Shown: positions 34,275-46,712 of the stretch, piece by piece | Position numbering within the stretch: the stretch's first letter is position 1 | How the letters are laid out: every line of letters starts with the position of its first letter | Origin: Ignelater luminosus | Taxonomy: Eukaryota; Arthropoda; Insecta; Coleoptera; Elateridae | Length of the DNA: 64,000 nt | Direction: 5' to 3' | Assembly: GCA_011009095.1 (NCBI GenBank) | Contig: VTPC01091248.1 | Location: 62,001 to 126,000 of the forward strand | The notes under the pieces: model-generated | Databases searched by the model: none | The model's input: only the letters and a program-made list of their open reading frames with translations | What the model was told of the DNA's origin: nothing | Made by a program: the position numbers and the translations under genes

Positions 34275-36707
34275 TAGTGATATTGAAAAGAAATTAGTTA
34301 TAAATCTATTTAACCATGAGTTTTGATACTTGTACCTTTGAAAATCTTATGTTCATATGAATGTTATAAGGCGTCAAAGTTGAGTAATATTTTGGTTCGA
34401 CTTTCGTATATATGGGCATATCGTGGAGGGGGTCATGGGGGAGTGTCAATCGATTGGTCTTGACGAGAGGATCACGATGGTACCGCTTCCAGGTCGGAAA
34501 AGATTTTGATTTTCCACCGAATTTTTTATGGTATTCTACAGAAAATCACATAACCTAACTTAACCAAACCTAACCTAACCATACATAATCTAACCTAATA
34601 CGAAATGATCCCCATAGACACGCATGCTAATCCGCGTGGAATTTCAAAAGCGCCGGTCTCGTAATACTACTTCTATTGAAGTTTATGGGTGGAACCTCAG
34701 CCAGTTAAATGCAAGTTAGGCGTTTAGAATCTTCAATCTACACTATCTTTGCAGAAAACCAATAAAGATCTATTCTAGAGTAATATAATACTACATACCT
34801 ATTCCTGCAAAAGTATGTACGAAAAATGCCAAGAGAATAACTATTAAAGGAGCTGCTGTGGCCATCCAACTATCTCCATCATCTACTTATATCGTGCTTA
34901 ATATTTCTACTGCAAAGCAAGAGTACTAAAGAAAGGGTAGTGTCTTTCGAGAAATGGAGGGTATGCAAAAAAAAGAAAAGCCGGAAATGTAGTCAAGCAA
35001 TGCCCAATATCAGCGGAATTCTGGTTCCTAGCACATCAGTTTCACCGAAACGGAACCCAAAAAACAAGCATTACGCATCAAGCGAACTCCGCAATACACT
35101 CACTGTACTCACCCGCCGACATAGTTTTCAGTTTTCTCTGTAAAATCAAGGATCATCCAGACATACTGTTGTTCGAATCTTTCAAAACCTAGAAGCAAAC
35201 AAAGCTGTCAGTGGGAAGATAAAGTAATAATAATATAATGGATGATATCTATCACCAAAACTATCACAGCAAACGATTTTGAAGAGAGATAGCGATGTGA
35301 GAGCAGGCAAAAGAATGTAGGAACGAAAGAATTAGTTGGATGCTTAAAGTAGGAGATGTATGTAAGTACAAGACTCAGTGTTGCAAGTTGATTTTCCGTA
35401 AAACACGCGAAGTATTTTTGAGACTGCCCTTTGTTGACAAAGTAAAGACTTGACCGAGTAGGATTGCAAGCTAACGCTTCAATTTCTTTTTAGGTTTTCT
35501 GCAGAAAAAAACCTTACATACTTTTTAGAACTTCAAGTGTATCTGACGTGCGATTCTGCTCTACTATGAAATTCTTCTATTAAGAATTTGAAACGTATGT
35601 CTGTCTGGATAGAAGCGATCCAACTGTAGCATCATTCAACACGTTATTCCTTCTGTGTTCTAAGCTGTCTCGTGAGCAAAGGCTAAAAAGATCCAAAGCA
35701 GGTGTAGCAATAGTCAACGAGACGAAGAAAAATTGCAAGTATGAATGAACGTGCATCTATGAAAGGGTTAGTATTGCGAATTGAATTACAGTAACGGATC
35801 GATCTGTGATAAAAAAGTGTTTTTCACGATCTTCCAGTGCCAGACATTATAATTTCAATAAAATTTACATTTTTCTCACCACTCCTGCTTTTGCAAAGCA
35901 CATTTCCAGAGTCATTAGTCTAAAACAGCAGAAACTACTGACTTAGATGGAGCTTAACTATTGCATTTCTGAGCTGTAATATCATACCAACACTATCTAA
36001 GCAAACTTTGGCTTGTCATGTTATTTCTTGGTATGAAACAGTCTTTTACTGAAAGTAATATCTTTTTTAGTCAAATAAAAATTACCATTTTTTAGTTTAT
36101 TTCTTATGTAGATATTTTTATAAATCGGTTTTTCCTCAATCTTTTTTGACCTGTGTATGAACTATTTTGGAAATTCATCTATAAACTACTAATGATAGAA
36201 TTTCAGTAACGATTGAATGCCGAGGTAAGTTAAAAGTGAATTGGTGAAGATTTACTTCCGTAGTAACCATGTAGCAGATAACATTTCAGTAGATTACCAA
36301 TAACTCGCTTATAGTTGCTGGTAGTTCTCTTTAGAAAAGCAAGGAACCGCAAAATGATTCACTGTTATTGGAACATTGAGAAAAAGTGGTTTAAAGTTTG
36401 GATTTCTTCTATCTTTGAATAGTTGTGCAAAGACAGAAAATGGAGTCAATGTATTTTATTCCCCCACCACTTGAGAGCGAGACACTTTAGGAACTTGAAT
36501 GCTTCTCTTCAGTCAAGAATGTGAATTACAGGAAAGGTGAAGATAAGGATTGAAATAAAAATTGTATACTTATATCGCGGAAAACCTTAGCAAAGATTTA
36601 AATCCGAATCTTCCAAATTCAAGTGTAGCACATTAACCACTAAGCACCAAAATATTCTGACCGACATTTCGATTTACTAGTGAAATAAAACCACCAAAAA
36701 AACATTA
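34275..36707. other. Intergenic DNA with short telomere-like stretch
   Basis: No gene was recognised. At about 34569-34621 the sequence reads CATAACCTAACTTAACCAAA and CCTAACCTAACC, a degenerate run of CCTAA-like units. The open frame at 34940-35143 has no known motif. The rest is AT-rich. Confidence 0.4.
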
Positions 36708-37176
36708 CAGTAATACCCCGTATTTACGCGATAGGTGGGACCGAGCGATAACCGCGTAAATTAAATTCGTGTAGGTTGGCTTACAATTTTGCATATAAAT
36801 ACATACAAATTATGTTTAATTGGGACCGGAGACTAAAGAAAACAATAATTTAGAAGAAAAATGTGTAATAAAATCTTAGCTAATACAACAAATTATATTA
36901 TTATGAATTGCAAAAACATAAATCGAAGTCATTTTGACGTAGAAGGCTTTGTAAAATCTAACAAAGTCGTCTGACAGATCAAAGATTTTTTTCTTCTCAC
37001 GCAAATTTCCTCGTTGGAGTCTATGTTTTCCAAAATTTGTAACCCTTTTTCAATTAAACTGAGGCCTTCTGTCAACAAAAGACGAATCGACGAGAAGATT
37101 TAAAAACCGCGTAAATGTGACTTCGCGTAAATTTGAATTCGCGTAATTGGTGGTAGCGTAAGTCAGGGTATTACTG
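36708..37176. mobile_element. Pogo/Tigger-like MITE with TA duplication
   Basis: The left end is CAGTAATACCCCGTATTTAC, then GCGATAGGTGGGACC. The right end, reversed, is CAGTAATACCCTGACTTACG, then CTACCACCAATTACGCG. Sub-terminal CGCGTAAATT-type motifs recur several times on both sides. TA flanks both ends (36706-36707, 37177-37178). It is 469 bp with no frame. The CAGTAATACC start and Tc1/mariner-type TA site fit pogo/Tigger relatives. Confidence 0.78.
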
Positions 37177-38609
37177 TATTTAGTTATGCTTCAGTTGACT
37201 AGAAAATTAGTAGGATCGTAACCGGTAGTAAAAGAGAAAAAAATCATGGTGGAGCAGCGTTTAATTCTATATAGTTGAGAGGCCTCTGTTTGAAAACTAT
37301 AATGACAATTTAAAAAGGGTAAATAAAAGAATAAACTAAAAACGTGAAAAGATGGTATGGTAAGAAAAGTAGTCAAAAATTAAATACTATATAGGGCAAA
37401 AGAGGTCTTGGAAAATTTTTTAGTAATTTTTCAATAACATCGTGGAAGATGTCACATAATTACACCAAATTATTTAAACCACTCTAGCATACAGTTATCT
37501 CTAGTAAGACTTTTATTTCGGGTAACCACTTTGTTTTTTTTCAAATTAGAGTCTGAAACTAGCTTAATTTCTCACAATCCCAGAAGTCATACCTAACTGT
37601 TTACTCTTGAAAATAGAAAAGATAATTGGTTGTAGAGTCGGAGTGACTTTGGAGACTAGGAATCTAGAGACTCCGGAGTCGAATCAATCTGGGAGTCAAG
37701 TAGAACCCAAAACCAAAATCCCAACCCTTTGCCAGATTAGAATACATGATATAGGGAGAGGAACCAGAATATTCATAGACTCCGGTGCCAAATTGAGCCA
37801 GTCCGATCTTGATAAGTAGCATAGAAAAATTGTCTGTTCAACTCAAAGTTCAAATTTCTCGAGGACATGATGTTTAAATTGTTTTTCTGTTTTCATCATC
37901 ATTATCAGCACATTCTACTTATTTAACCCAACTACCCTCAAAAATGGTTTGTCTTGCTTTTGCCCTTGTTAATGTGGTGATCTTCGGTTGAAAAATAATC
38001 CTTTTGAGTAAATCTTAGCTTCTGGATTCTTCAAGAAGATACATTTTTTAATTTTATGATTATTGTTTCTAAAAATTGTTTTCAAGAATTATTATTCCCT
38101 TTAATACTGAAATTTAAAAGAAAAGGTCATCTTTTCTAATGTTTGAGATTTTTGGTGATCTTATTGTATATTTGTTACAAGTACATAGGTACAGAAGTGA
38201 ATTATGAATGTAATTATTATATTGATTTAATAATTTTATTTGACAAAAACTGCTAAGTACCTACTGTTATATGAAAAAGTTTACAAATAACATTAAAATT
38301 TAATAGATCCAAATGAGATTTATACTATTTCTTCAAATCATTATTTAAAGTTGTCTAATAAATTAGCGCAGGATGTTTACTGAACTAACAGTGCAGTGTG
38401 AGAATATTAAATATGTTGTGACAGCCCCCAATGAAATTTATACAACAAAATCAGTTGCATGCATAACTACACTAAACAAACACGAGGTAATTACTGTTTA
38501 TATCGTTCAGTTCATATTCAATACATCTACTACGCATGTAGCTTAAATAAATTTCTGTGAAAACCAAAACCTATTATGGATTTCTTGGTCGTACAGTATC
38601 AACATAGCG
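37177..38609. other. 5' flank of gustatory receptor A
   Basis: No convincing gene. The frame at 37607-37819 (70 aa) covers a stretch rich in GAGTC/GACTC motifs and looks like a repeat remnant. The last few hundred bases would be receptor A regulatory DNA. Confidence 0.4.
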
Positions 38610-39559
38610 ATGCAACGCAATAAAATATATAACGTCTCACAACTTTCCCCAAAACAAAGTTTAGAAGAGTTTAGTTTGCAAAGGTTAATAAAACCTACAA
38701 TTATTGTGGCACAATGTTTTGGTTTAATGCCATTGACTGGTATAACGAAAACTGCCGAGAAACTCAAGTTTGAATGGACATCGTTCAGAACTTTATATGC
38801 ACTTTTTACAGTCATTGTACAATGGTTTTTAGCTGCAGTAGATTGTGTTGGTTTGATAAACAATCTTAACTTTTTTGGAATCGGTATGTATTAAAAGTAA
38901 GCATTTTTTGAGAAGATATTTTTACTCATTATATTGTTTTTTATCACCATCTAGCTGACATTTTATGGCGGGCAAGGACTGTGATAGAAAGCATAATGTT
39001 TTTGAAAATAGCGCGTAAATGGCCAATGTTACTAAAAAAGTGGAGCGAGATGGAAGGAGAAATGCTAGGTTATGGTTCACTAAAGCAACTGAAAAAGAAA
39101 TTTACAATTATACCACTGGTATACTTGATCTTTGGTGTTGGTAAAAAATACATTTTTACTAATTTGTATCATAGTGTTGTGTATAATAGTAATATGTCTA
39201 GGCAAAAGTTTGCAGTTGCAATTGGTTGTGTTAAATAGGTAATTCTAAAATCATAAAAGTTTTATTATTTAACATCAGTGGTGGCTCGTGGTATTGTGCG
39301 GTGGTAGAGCCACGACTTTGCGGTTCAATATGGGGGAGCGGTTATAAAACTTTTTAAGTACAACATTGCAAATCTTTTTTCTTGAATAAAAATTTCTTTT
39401 AAATTTTCTGATTCGTCCTTTGAAACTGGGTTTCGAAGTGGAAACACCCGTGTTTTCGAAATATTTAAATCCGGCAGAGGTCTTCCGAGTTCTCTTATTT
39501 CGATCTTTTCTTCCAAACAATAGGTAAAAAAAGATTTTTTTAAAAGCTCTCGTATTGCG

Positions 39560-40220
39560 CTCATATTGCACTTCACATTCACAGTTGACCTCAAGTTTCG
39601 AAACGGGCGTAGCGTAAATAATAAATTAAAAGTGAATGAGTAAAATATTGTACACATTAATAACAATTGGAATACATTAAACATTTACAGTAATGACATT
39701 AAAGACGTAGCACTTAAAGCATATCACAGTCGAGGTTTTTGATGTTATTTCTAAACTGTTTAACATTGGGTGCATTTCGTGTTGCATCTGGCAACCTATT
39801 AAATATCTAAATTCCTTTTTCGAAAATTGATTCGCATGTAGTTTTGTTGCTAACATATGCTATTCGATAATCTGTAGCCGTTCTAGTTCCGTACTGATGT
39901 ATTTCATTATTTTGTATTAAAACGCCATTGAGATATGTCGGTGCTGTTTTCTTAATAACTTTATAAATAAAAATTAGAAGATTTTGAATAATTCTTTGTC
40001 GTATCGGTATGAAATTCAAAGTATTATGTAAGTGTTCAATTGGTGTATATCTATTAGACCTTGTAATGACATGCATTCGGCGATTTTGTAGCCTTTGCAG
40101 CCTCTGTAGCTGAGTTTCGCCGGCCATAAAGAAGACAGAGCTACAATAATCAAAAAACGATTATTATTTACGCTATGCCCGTTTTGAAACTTGAGGTGAA
40201 CTGTGAATCTGAAGTGCAAA
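39560..40220 (-). mobile_element. Non-LTR retrotransposon 3' fragment flanked by inverted repeats, in receptor A intron 2
   Basis: The minus frame at 39807-40127 reads MAGETQLQRLQRLQNRRMHV, then TPIEHLHNTLNFIPIRQRII and TAPTYLNGVL, the C-terminal part of Jockey/CR1-type ORF2 proteins past the RT. It is bracketed by about 60-bp inverted repeats (39570-39620 and 40160-40220) with the core GAAACTTGAGGTSAACTGTG. The flank suggests capture between copies of another repeat or an inverted duplication at insertion. Confidence 0.6.
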
Positions 40221-41545
40221 TCTTTATGAATGTCGTTTTAACATGATATAATTGTCTACTAAATAAGAATATGTGACTATGAACTCATAGTTGGCATTAA
40301 AGATAACTTTCAACGCACTGTATACGTTGCACATTAATTTTATTTTACTTTACTTTAGAACACTAGATATCAATAATTCCTCCTGCGCAAGTTTTTGAGA
40401 TAAACTTTCCCTTACCACGTATGTAGAGATTTAGCTAAAATTATATAGACTGGACTATCGTATAGCATTATGGCAGCCCAGAGATAATTTAAATTATTAA
40501 CATTAACTTTTCCTTAGTTGAACATTCTACGTTTCTTTATGGTTCTTCTAAGCGGGTTTTATCTACTATGAACGAAAACGAGAATTTTTTCGGGAAATAT
40601 ATTGTTTTTCTAAATCAAGGAGTTTTCAAGTACCTCTCGTACAACACGTTCTACGGAATATTAGTAGAGGTGAATACCTATACCTATTGAACATATTCAT
40701 AATAAGTAATTAAATTTTATTTTAGTTTTCATCTTTGACTGCTACATTTATGTGGCAATTTTGTGACCTTCTTGTTATTCTCTTGTCTACAGCTTTAGCA
40801 GAACGATTTCGTCAGATTAACAAAGCAATTAAAGCAAATCCAGTAAGTAAATTGAAAAATGTTATGGTAAAGTATAGCAAAGTATTTTTCTGGTTTTGTA
40901 CTCACTCTGCTAGTTGTTCTGCACATTTTTCTTTATGCTCTTTACTTTATAATATCTTCTTCATGGTCTGATTGTTACTATTACTGTAAAGTGTTTGTGT
41001 TATTACCTCTTCAAGGTTTTACAGTTAACATTCAAAAACTTCCATACCAATATTAAATATCATTTCCGAGGCCGAAAGGACAAAAAAAGTCTATTGATAG
41101 AATTTACTAAAGAAACCTCTGAAAACACAGATTTGTCTTATTTACTTATCTCTTGCTTTTTCTTTTGTTTTAGAATCAAATCGAATTACAATGGAGGGAT
41201 ATAAGGAAACAATATAATGAATTATCATTGCTATGCCAAACTTTAAATAGCACAATAGCCCAGGCAGTTTTAATATCATTTTTCGGAAATGTTTATTTTC
41301 TTTCAATAGCAATCTTTCAGAGTCTTACGTAATACCAACGCTTCATTAAAACGATTAACACTTTATTTATGATTTTCACTTTTAGACTTAAAGCTACTTT
41401 TGAAACAATATTTATTTGGTTCACCATAGGTTTTCATTGTTTTCATATTACAGTCTTGTGCTTATATGTGGCCCAAGTACACGAAGAAAGTACTGCGTCA
41501 CTACCACAAATATCTTCACTTCCTTTTAGGAATACGTCGCACGAG

Positions 41546-44161
41546 GTGCGTAATAATAAATAGGAGTATAACAGTATATGTAGTTCAGAAAATTCCAGTT
41601 CTAAGGGGACTGAAAAAATATGGTTTCGCTGTCAGATTGAAGTTTTAACATTTCTAAATTCTGTTCAAATACTTTAAAACTAACCAAGATGATTTTTTAG
41701 TTCCTTATGTTAATACGAGATAAATTTATTTCTTGTATGTATGCTTGTGTCCACGAACAGATAGGCCGATACCATGCTACCAACGAAAAGACTAGTGATT
41801 GGTCATATGTCAATCAATCAGAAGTTTTTTCATTAATAGTAGATAGCGTATATAAAAGTAAAAAGTTTATACTAAAAAATAAACATTTTCTTCAAAATTT
41901 TCCATGAATCAATTTTATTTCAATTTTGTTACTGACAAATACTGTCAACCTCAAAATGAAAAAAAAACCAGTAGGTACAACTGTGTCAAATAATATATAA
42001 GATTTACCACATAAAAACTAAAGAATGAAAAGTACCGGTAACGTAACTTAATGTAGCTGTTCAGATTTTGGATTTAGGTTCTAAAACATTTGAACAGAGT
42101 CCCTCTAACGCGCTGCCAGAAGCAGTGATTAGACGCTGTCAATAATTGCCAACGAGTGTTGCCAACCGTTTAGCAATTTTATGTCACCAATGGACACAAA
42201 CAATGTTTGCTATTTACATTATTGTTTTTTGGATCGAACTAAAATTTTTTGAACCATCCAGGCCGTCTCGTGCAGGGGGTGCAAGGCAGGCACCTGGGTG
42301 GACAGCGGTATAAGGGGCGGCATCGACAGCCTACCACGTCGGTCAGTATTTGAAAAGTAAAACAGACTGAAATCGTCAGTAAATTCAAGTTTATACAAAT
42401 TTTCTAATCAAACGAAGTTTTGCCATGTTACGCTTTGAGGCACGAACACATCGAAACCCGCGCTTGCGATTGCGGTTGAGATCTATGGTGGATATAACAT
42501 GCCACAGAGGTTGCTGTAGAGGTAACATACAAACTGTACCATTCAGGATGAAATGTGACGCACAGAGAACAGATTGAAAGATCAAATTCGATTGTGATCT
42601 GAATAAACCATTCGGATGCAAGCAACCACGATGTTTTTCTTTCTACAACGATTAAAAGACAAACTCCTTTGTTTCGATTTTGACATTCAGAATCTCGATA
42701 TAAACCGCAAGAGTCAACTTGTGCTAGCATCTTCAATATGTTCAGTTATATTCAATGTGGTAGGATCTTGATAGGGAAGTTATGTAGCGACTGCGGCTGC
42801 TTGTGAAATCACCAAACTGGGAAATCATCACTATTTTCGAGTGTCAATGCTATTGATGAAATCTTACAGTGCGACAAGTATTACTAAATGAGACGCTTCG
42901 TTTGGTACAGAAAAAGAAGTAATTTTTCTGTCATAGGTTGAAAAAATAAAATGCCAAAATTTGGTAGGTCTTACCCAATTTGAGCATGTGAATGTGAGTT
43001 TTGGTTACTTAACTTTATGGATAGTTAGGTTATTGCTTTTTCTCAGCAATTATCTGCAACAGTACTATTGCTCACACTTTTCTAAGGCTTTCTCATCAGT
43101 AAATTTTCAATTTCTTAACATTACACTTCTAAAGATTTCAATTTATCTAGAAATAAAGAAAAACTAGCATACGTGTGTGTGAATTTGTTGTTGCAACGCG
43201 TCATACAGAACGAACTCTTAATTTTCATTCTAATTTTGTTTTCAAAGCATTGCAGAGAAACAACTTTTTCTTTTATATCAGACTTTTCATTTGGTGTTAA
43301 AAGTTCATTACAAACATTGATACTCTTGAAAGTATTTTAAATTTTGTTTATAGCAAAAAAACATTTTCTGTCAAACAAAATATGACTTGATAGATCGAAG
43401 TAGCTAGTGTTTGATTTTCGGACATAATCAAGTTATTGGGGCAAAAGGATTTCCAAAAAAATCAAAAATAAGAATTTTTCTCATTTGGTGCGAATCTTTG
43501 GCGGTAACATTTAAAAGATGCCAAAATTATTTCCCAAAAATAAGTAACAGACAATATATCCAAAAGGAAATTTTAAAACGTAGTAGACCACAAACGCAAA
43601 AACGACGGTGTGCTTAATCATTTTATCAAACAGCTTACTTATTTGTTTGCAATAACATATCGGCGTTTGAGAATCTATCCACTTCTACCTTCCTAGCTCC
43701 AAATATCTCTCAGTGTTATGGGCTGGTGCTCCATCTTAGGACTGATTACTTACACAGATACATTAAACTGATGGTTCTGACGGTGACTAAGCTAAACATT
43801 ACATATTAAAAAAAATTAAGTTCTCCCTCAAACTCAAAAATTATAGATAGCAGAGAATTTCTAAACACGTTGTATGATGACCTTACATATACTCACATTC
43901 ATGGCAACTGTTTTCATTATTTGGACAGGAAAAGAATTTTTGAGAATTTCCGCCTATAACAGAAAAACAAAAGATCACCAAATTTCATCAATGAACTTGG
44001 CCTGAAAATCTAGGAAAGCACAATGCAAGCTCTATTTTGAATAGTAACCAAGATACCCCACAAATAAAAATAATGTTTTGTACCCGGGTGGCAGATACCC
44101 TAGAGACGGCCGTGGAACCACCGGTTAGAAAATTGTAAATAATAGCAAAGTTATGATTTAG
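41546..44161. other. Receptor A intron 6
   Basis: A 2.6-kb intron between exon 6 and exon 7; in receptor B the same intron is only 243 bp. The excess must come from insertions. A GC-richer patch at 42255-42340 may be a MITE scrap. Open frames at 42391-42736 (minus) and elsewhere show no known motif. Confidence 0.5.
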
Positions 44162-44559
44162 GTCGATCGCCTTTTCAATCAAATGTCTACATGCCATATA
44201 GTTGTAAGTGATAATGGATTATTTAAAGTGACCAGAAGTCTGATGTTAAATGTAAGCAAATACTTCAACAACGATTGTACAACCTTCGCATAAATAATGT
44301 CTCAGTATTTATTTTATTAATGATATGATTGATCAAATATACAAAGTTTAATTTTATATTAATATTTAGAACTATGGAACGTTGCTTTTAACAACAGCAG
44401 AGACAGTTATTTCGTATAACTAAAGTGATTTCAGATTTAGTGGGTTTGATTAATCCTTTCTTAAAGGGACCTACATACTGAGACATTATTCATATAAAAA
44501 GTTGTATACCATTATATATTTTTTTATGTATGTATAACTTTCAGATCATTGGCATAATA

Positions 44560-45864
44560 AAGGGTTTTCCAATAAGAGGTGTTATTTTGATATTCAAAGA
44601 AAAGTGCCATTTTTTAATATAAATGATCGGATGTTTATTTCATTATAAAGAGGAAGGTATGCCGTTAATAGTGGAAAATAACATCAGGCAAATGACCACC
44701 ACGACCACGCTTACAGGACAATATCCTTTTCATGAAATTTTCCATAACCAAATCGCAAAGTGGCTGCCCTATGTCCTCGATAGCCTCACGAATTCCATCT
44801 TTGAGGTCTTGAATCGACGCTGGGCTGTTGGCGTAGACCTTCTCTTTCACGTGGCCCCAAAGAAAGAAGTCGCAAGGTGTTAAATCACAAGATCTCGGTG
44901 GCCAATTGTGATCACCTCTTCGAGAGATAACACGGTCCGGAAACTTTTTCCGTAAAAGATCAATGGTTTCGTTGCTTGTGTGGCACGTAGCGCCGTCTTG
45001 TTGAAAGTAAACGTTGTCCAGATCAATACCATCCAATTCCGGCCATAAAAAATCGTTAATCATCTCTCGATAGCGCAATCCAGTCACCGTAACTGTTGCT
45101 CCAGCCTCATTTTCGAAAAAGTAAGGTCCAATGACTCCGCCGGACCATAAACCGCACCAAACAGTCACACGTTGAGGATAGAGAGACTTTTCAACAATAA
45201 CTCTTGGATTTTCTGAGCCCCAGATCCGACAATTTTGCTTGTTGACGAAGCCACCGAGGTGGAAATGGGCCTCATCACTCAAGATGATTTTTCGATGGAA
45301 TTCTGGATCATTTTCATGCATTTCAACGACCCAATCAGCAAAGACACGACGTTGTTGATGATCGGCCGGCTTGAGTTCTTGTGTTAACTGGACTTTATAA
45401 GCCTTAAGACCCAAATCTTTATGCAAAATACGGTGTAATGACGTTTGTGGAATGGCTAATTCCAAAGAACGACGAGGAATGGACAAACCTGGGTTTTCTT
45501 TAACACTTTCGGCTACAACAGCAATATTCTCGGCTGTTCTTGAGCGACGTGCACGGGTTTTATTCTTCACATCACTAACTTGTCCCAAGAGCTCGAATTT
45601 TTTCACCAATTTCTGTATTGCGGTCCGACAAGGTGCTTTACGGTGACCCAAAAATGTTCGAGTTTTACGAACCGTCTCTGCCAAATTTTCACCATTTTTA
45701 TAGTGAATTTTAATAATTTCAATGCGTTGTTGAAGCGTGTATCGTTCCATATTTATTAATGGCGTAGTTTCTACTTGTCAAATGTCAAAAAATGATAGCT
45801 TCAAAAGTGACATCTACCGAAATAGCGGGCTATTCAAAATAACACCTCTTATTGGAAAACCCTT
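44560..45864. mobile_element. Mariner-like transposon, copy B, inside receptor A exon 8
   Basis: Same perfect ends as copy A (AAGGGTTTTCCAATAAGAGG, then TGTTATTTTGA) and TA on each side (44558-44559, 45865-45866). It is 1,305 bp, one T shorter than copy A in a T-run. The uninterrupted receptor B copy of the same exon (54267-54341) shows the empty site: ATCATTGGCACAACTGTAAC aligns with ATCATTGGCA, element, GTAACTCTGC. Confidence 0.95.
44665..45750 (-). CDS. Mariner-like transposase (361 aa), copy B
   Basis: Full-length frame with the same three catalytic Asp (159, 252, 289) and helix-turn-helix as copy A. It differs from copy A at about five residues: Leu/Phe33, Glu/Lys38, Thr/Lys51 and Thr/Ile320 are clear. 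None is a catalytic residue. It is transcribed against the receptor gene in which it sits. It is complete and probably active or recently active. Confidence 0.9.
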   Translation of the reverse strand: MERYTLQQRIEIIKIHYKNGENLAETVRKTRTFLGHRKAPCRTAIQKLVKKFELLGQVSDVKNKTRARRSRTAENIAVVAESVKENPGLSIPRRSLELAIPQTSLHRILHKDLGLKAYKVQLTQELKPADHQQRRVFADWVVEMHENDPEFHRKIILSDEAHFHLGGFVNKQNCRIWGSENPRVIVEKSLYPQRVTVWCGLWSGGVIGPYFFENEAGATVTVTGLRYREMINDFLWPELDGIDLDNVYFQQDGATCHTSNETIDLLRKKFPDRVISRRGDHNWPPRSCDLTPCDFFLWGHVKEKVYANSPASIQDLKDGIREAIEDIGQPLCDLVMENFMKRILSCKRGRGGHLPDVIFHY

Positions 45865-46337
45865 TAGTAACTCTGCAATTAATATTTACTCAATTTAAAG
45901 CAAAATTTGATTCAAAGATGACTTAAATGACAAGCGAACAATACAGATTTAACACATAGAGATTTAAAAAAATATCTTATTAAGAGTTAAGTATTTGTAG
46001 ATAAATGTTTGTTTTGTAAATGACTCTTTTCTGCAACTGTCACTACAGTGACAACTTTCCTGACTCAAAAACATCAGGGAAGCGACACTTAACCTGCCTA
46101 GGCAGAACTAATTTTATCAAGAACAAAATAACAACATAATATTTTCATCATATTTTGTTTTTTTTTAATTTTTCTGTTTTAGACATTTATTTTCTTAATA
46201 GACAGTTGCAGAAAAAATTTTGTATGTATACCACGTTAGGGAAATGCTTTCACAGGACTCGCAGGCTTCGAATTGATCTACTCGTCCTGTAAAGTATCAT
46301 TTCCCAAACTTGTTTAGTAAATAGCTAAAAAACTACT

Positions 46338-46375
46338 GTAAGGGTTGAGCAAAGTTAGAGTTATGACCACACATG
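46338..46375. repeat. Single MITE end (GGATAAGAGTTG family) 3' of receptor A
   Basis: TGTAAGGGTTGAGCAAAGTT matches the family end. The homologous position 3' of receptor B (about 54437) carries the same end (TGTAAGAGTTGAGCAAAGTC), so it predates the receptor duplication. Following sequence to about 46700 also resembles 56160-56260. Confidence 0.5.
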
Positions 46376-46712
46376 ATTGTATTTTTGAATATTTGAATAA
46401 TTAAATAGGACCCGTAGTTCTCAAAATGAGGAGAGAAGAGGAATCAAGAATCATTCACAAAATCTTCTTGATGGTTTTAATATGGATTATAAAGTACTTG
46501 TTTCCGGGTGACCATCCAGTTTTCAGACTGATAACTTGTTTAAACTTTAAGAAAGAAAAAAGGCATTTTTTTATTAATTTTTATGGAAACGTTATTGAAT
46601 GTGGTGTTAAACCCAGGAAGGAACATTTTGTGAATAATTTTTTGATTCCTTTTCATTAAATATTTGAAACTTCTTTGTTGCGTTAGATATAAAACATAGA
46701 TTGCATATCAAA

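Larger units (their letters stand above)
38610..45926 (+). pseudogene. Gustatory receptor A (sugar-receptor type), last exon split by a transposon
   Basis: Exons: 38610-38883, 38955-39140, 40518-40669, 40726-40842, 41174-41328, 41386-41545, 44162-44251, 44545-44559 plus 45867-45926. All introns are GT-AG and phases agree. Without the 1,305-bp mariner insertion and the extra TA the model has 403 codons including stop, the normal size for a seven-helix gustatory receptor. Family marks: LIKPTIIVAQCFGLMPLTGI at the first helix, WTSFRTLYALF, GVVEH at the exon 2/3 join, LAERFRQINKAI, WRDIRKQYNELSLLCQTLN, and a last exon with VTLQLIFTQF in place of the usual TY-x-QF. Such receptors act as ligand-gated channels in taste neurons. 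In the present allele translation would run into the element after IIGI and stop within about 20 residues, losing the last helix. The upstream exons are open. The start is the first ATG after an in-frame stop; an additional 5' exon is possible. Confidence 0.85.

Noticed and set aside
37607..37819. 70-residue frame with an aspartyl-protease-like DSG
   Set aside because: IFIDSGAKLSQSD hints at a retroelement protease, but the flanks are GAGTC-rich repeat and nothing else of a Gag or Pol is present; too little to call.
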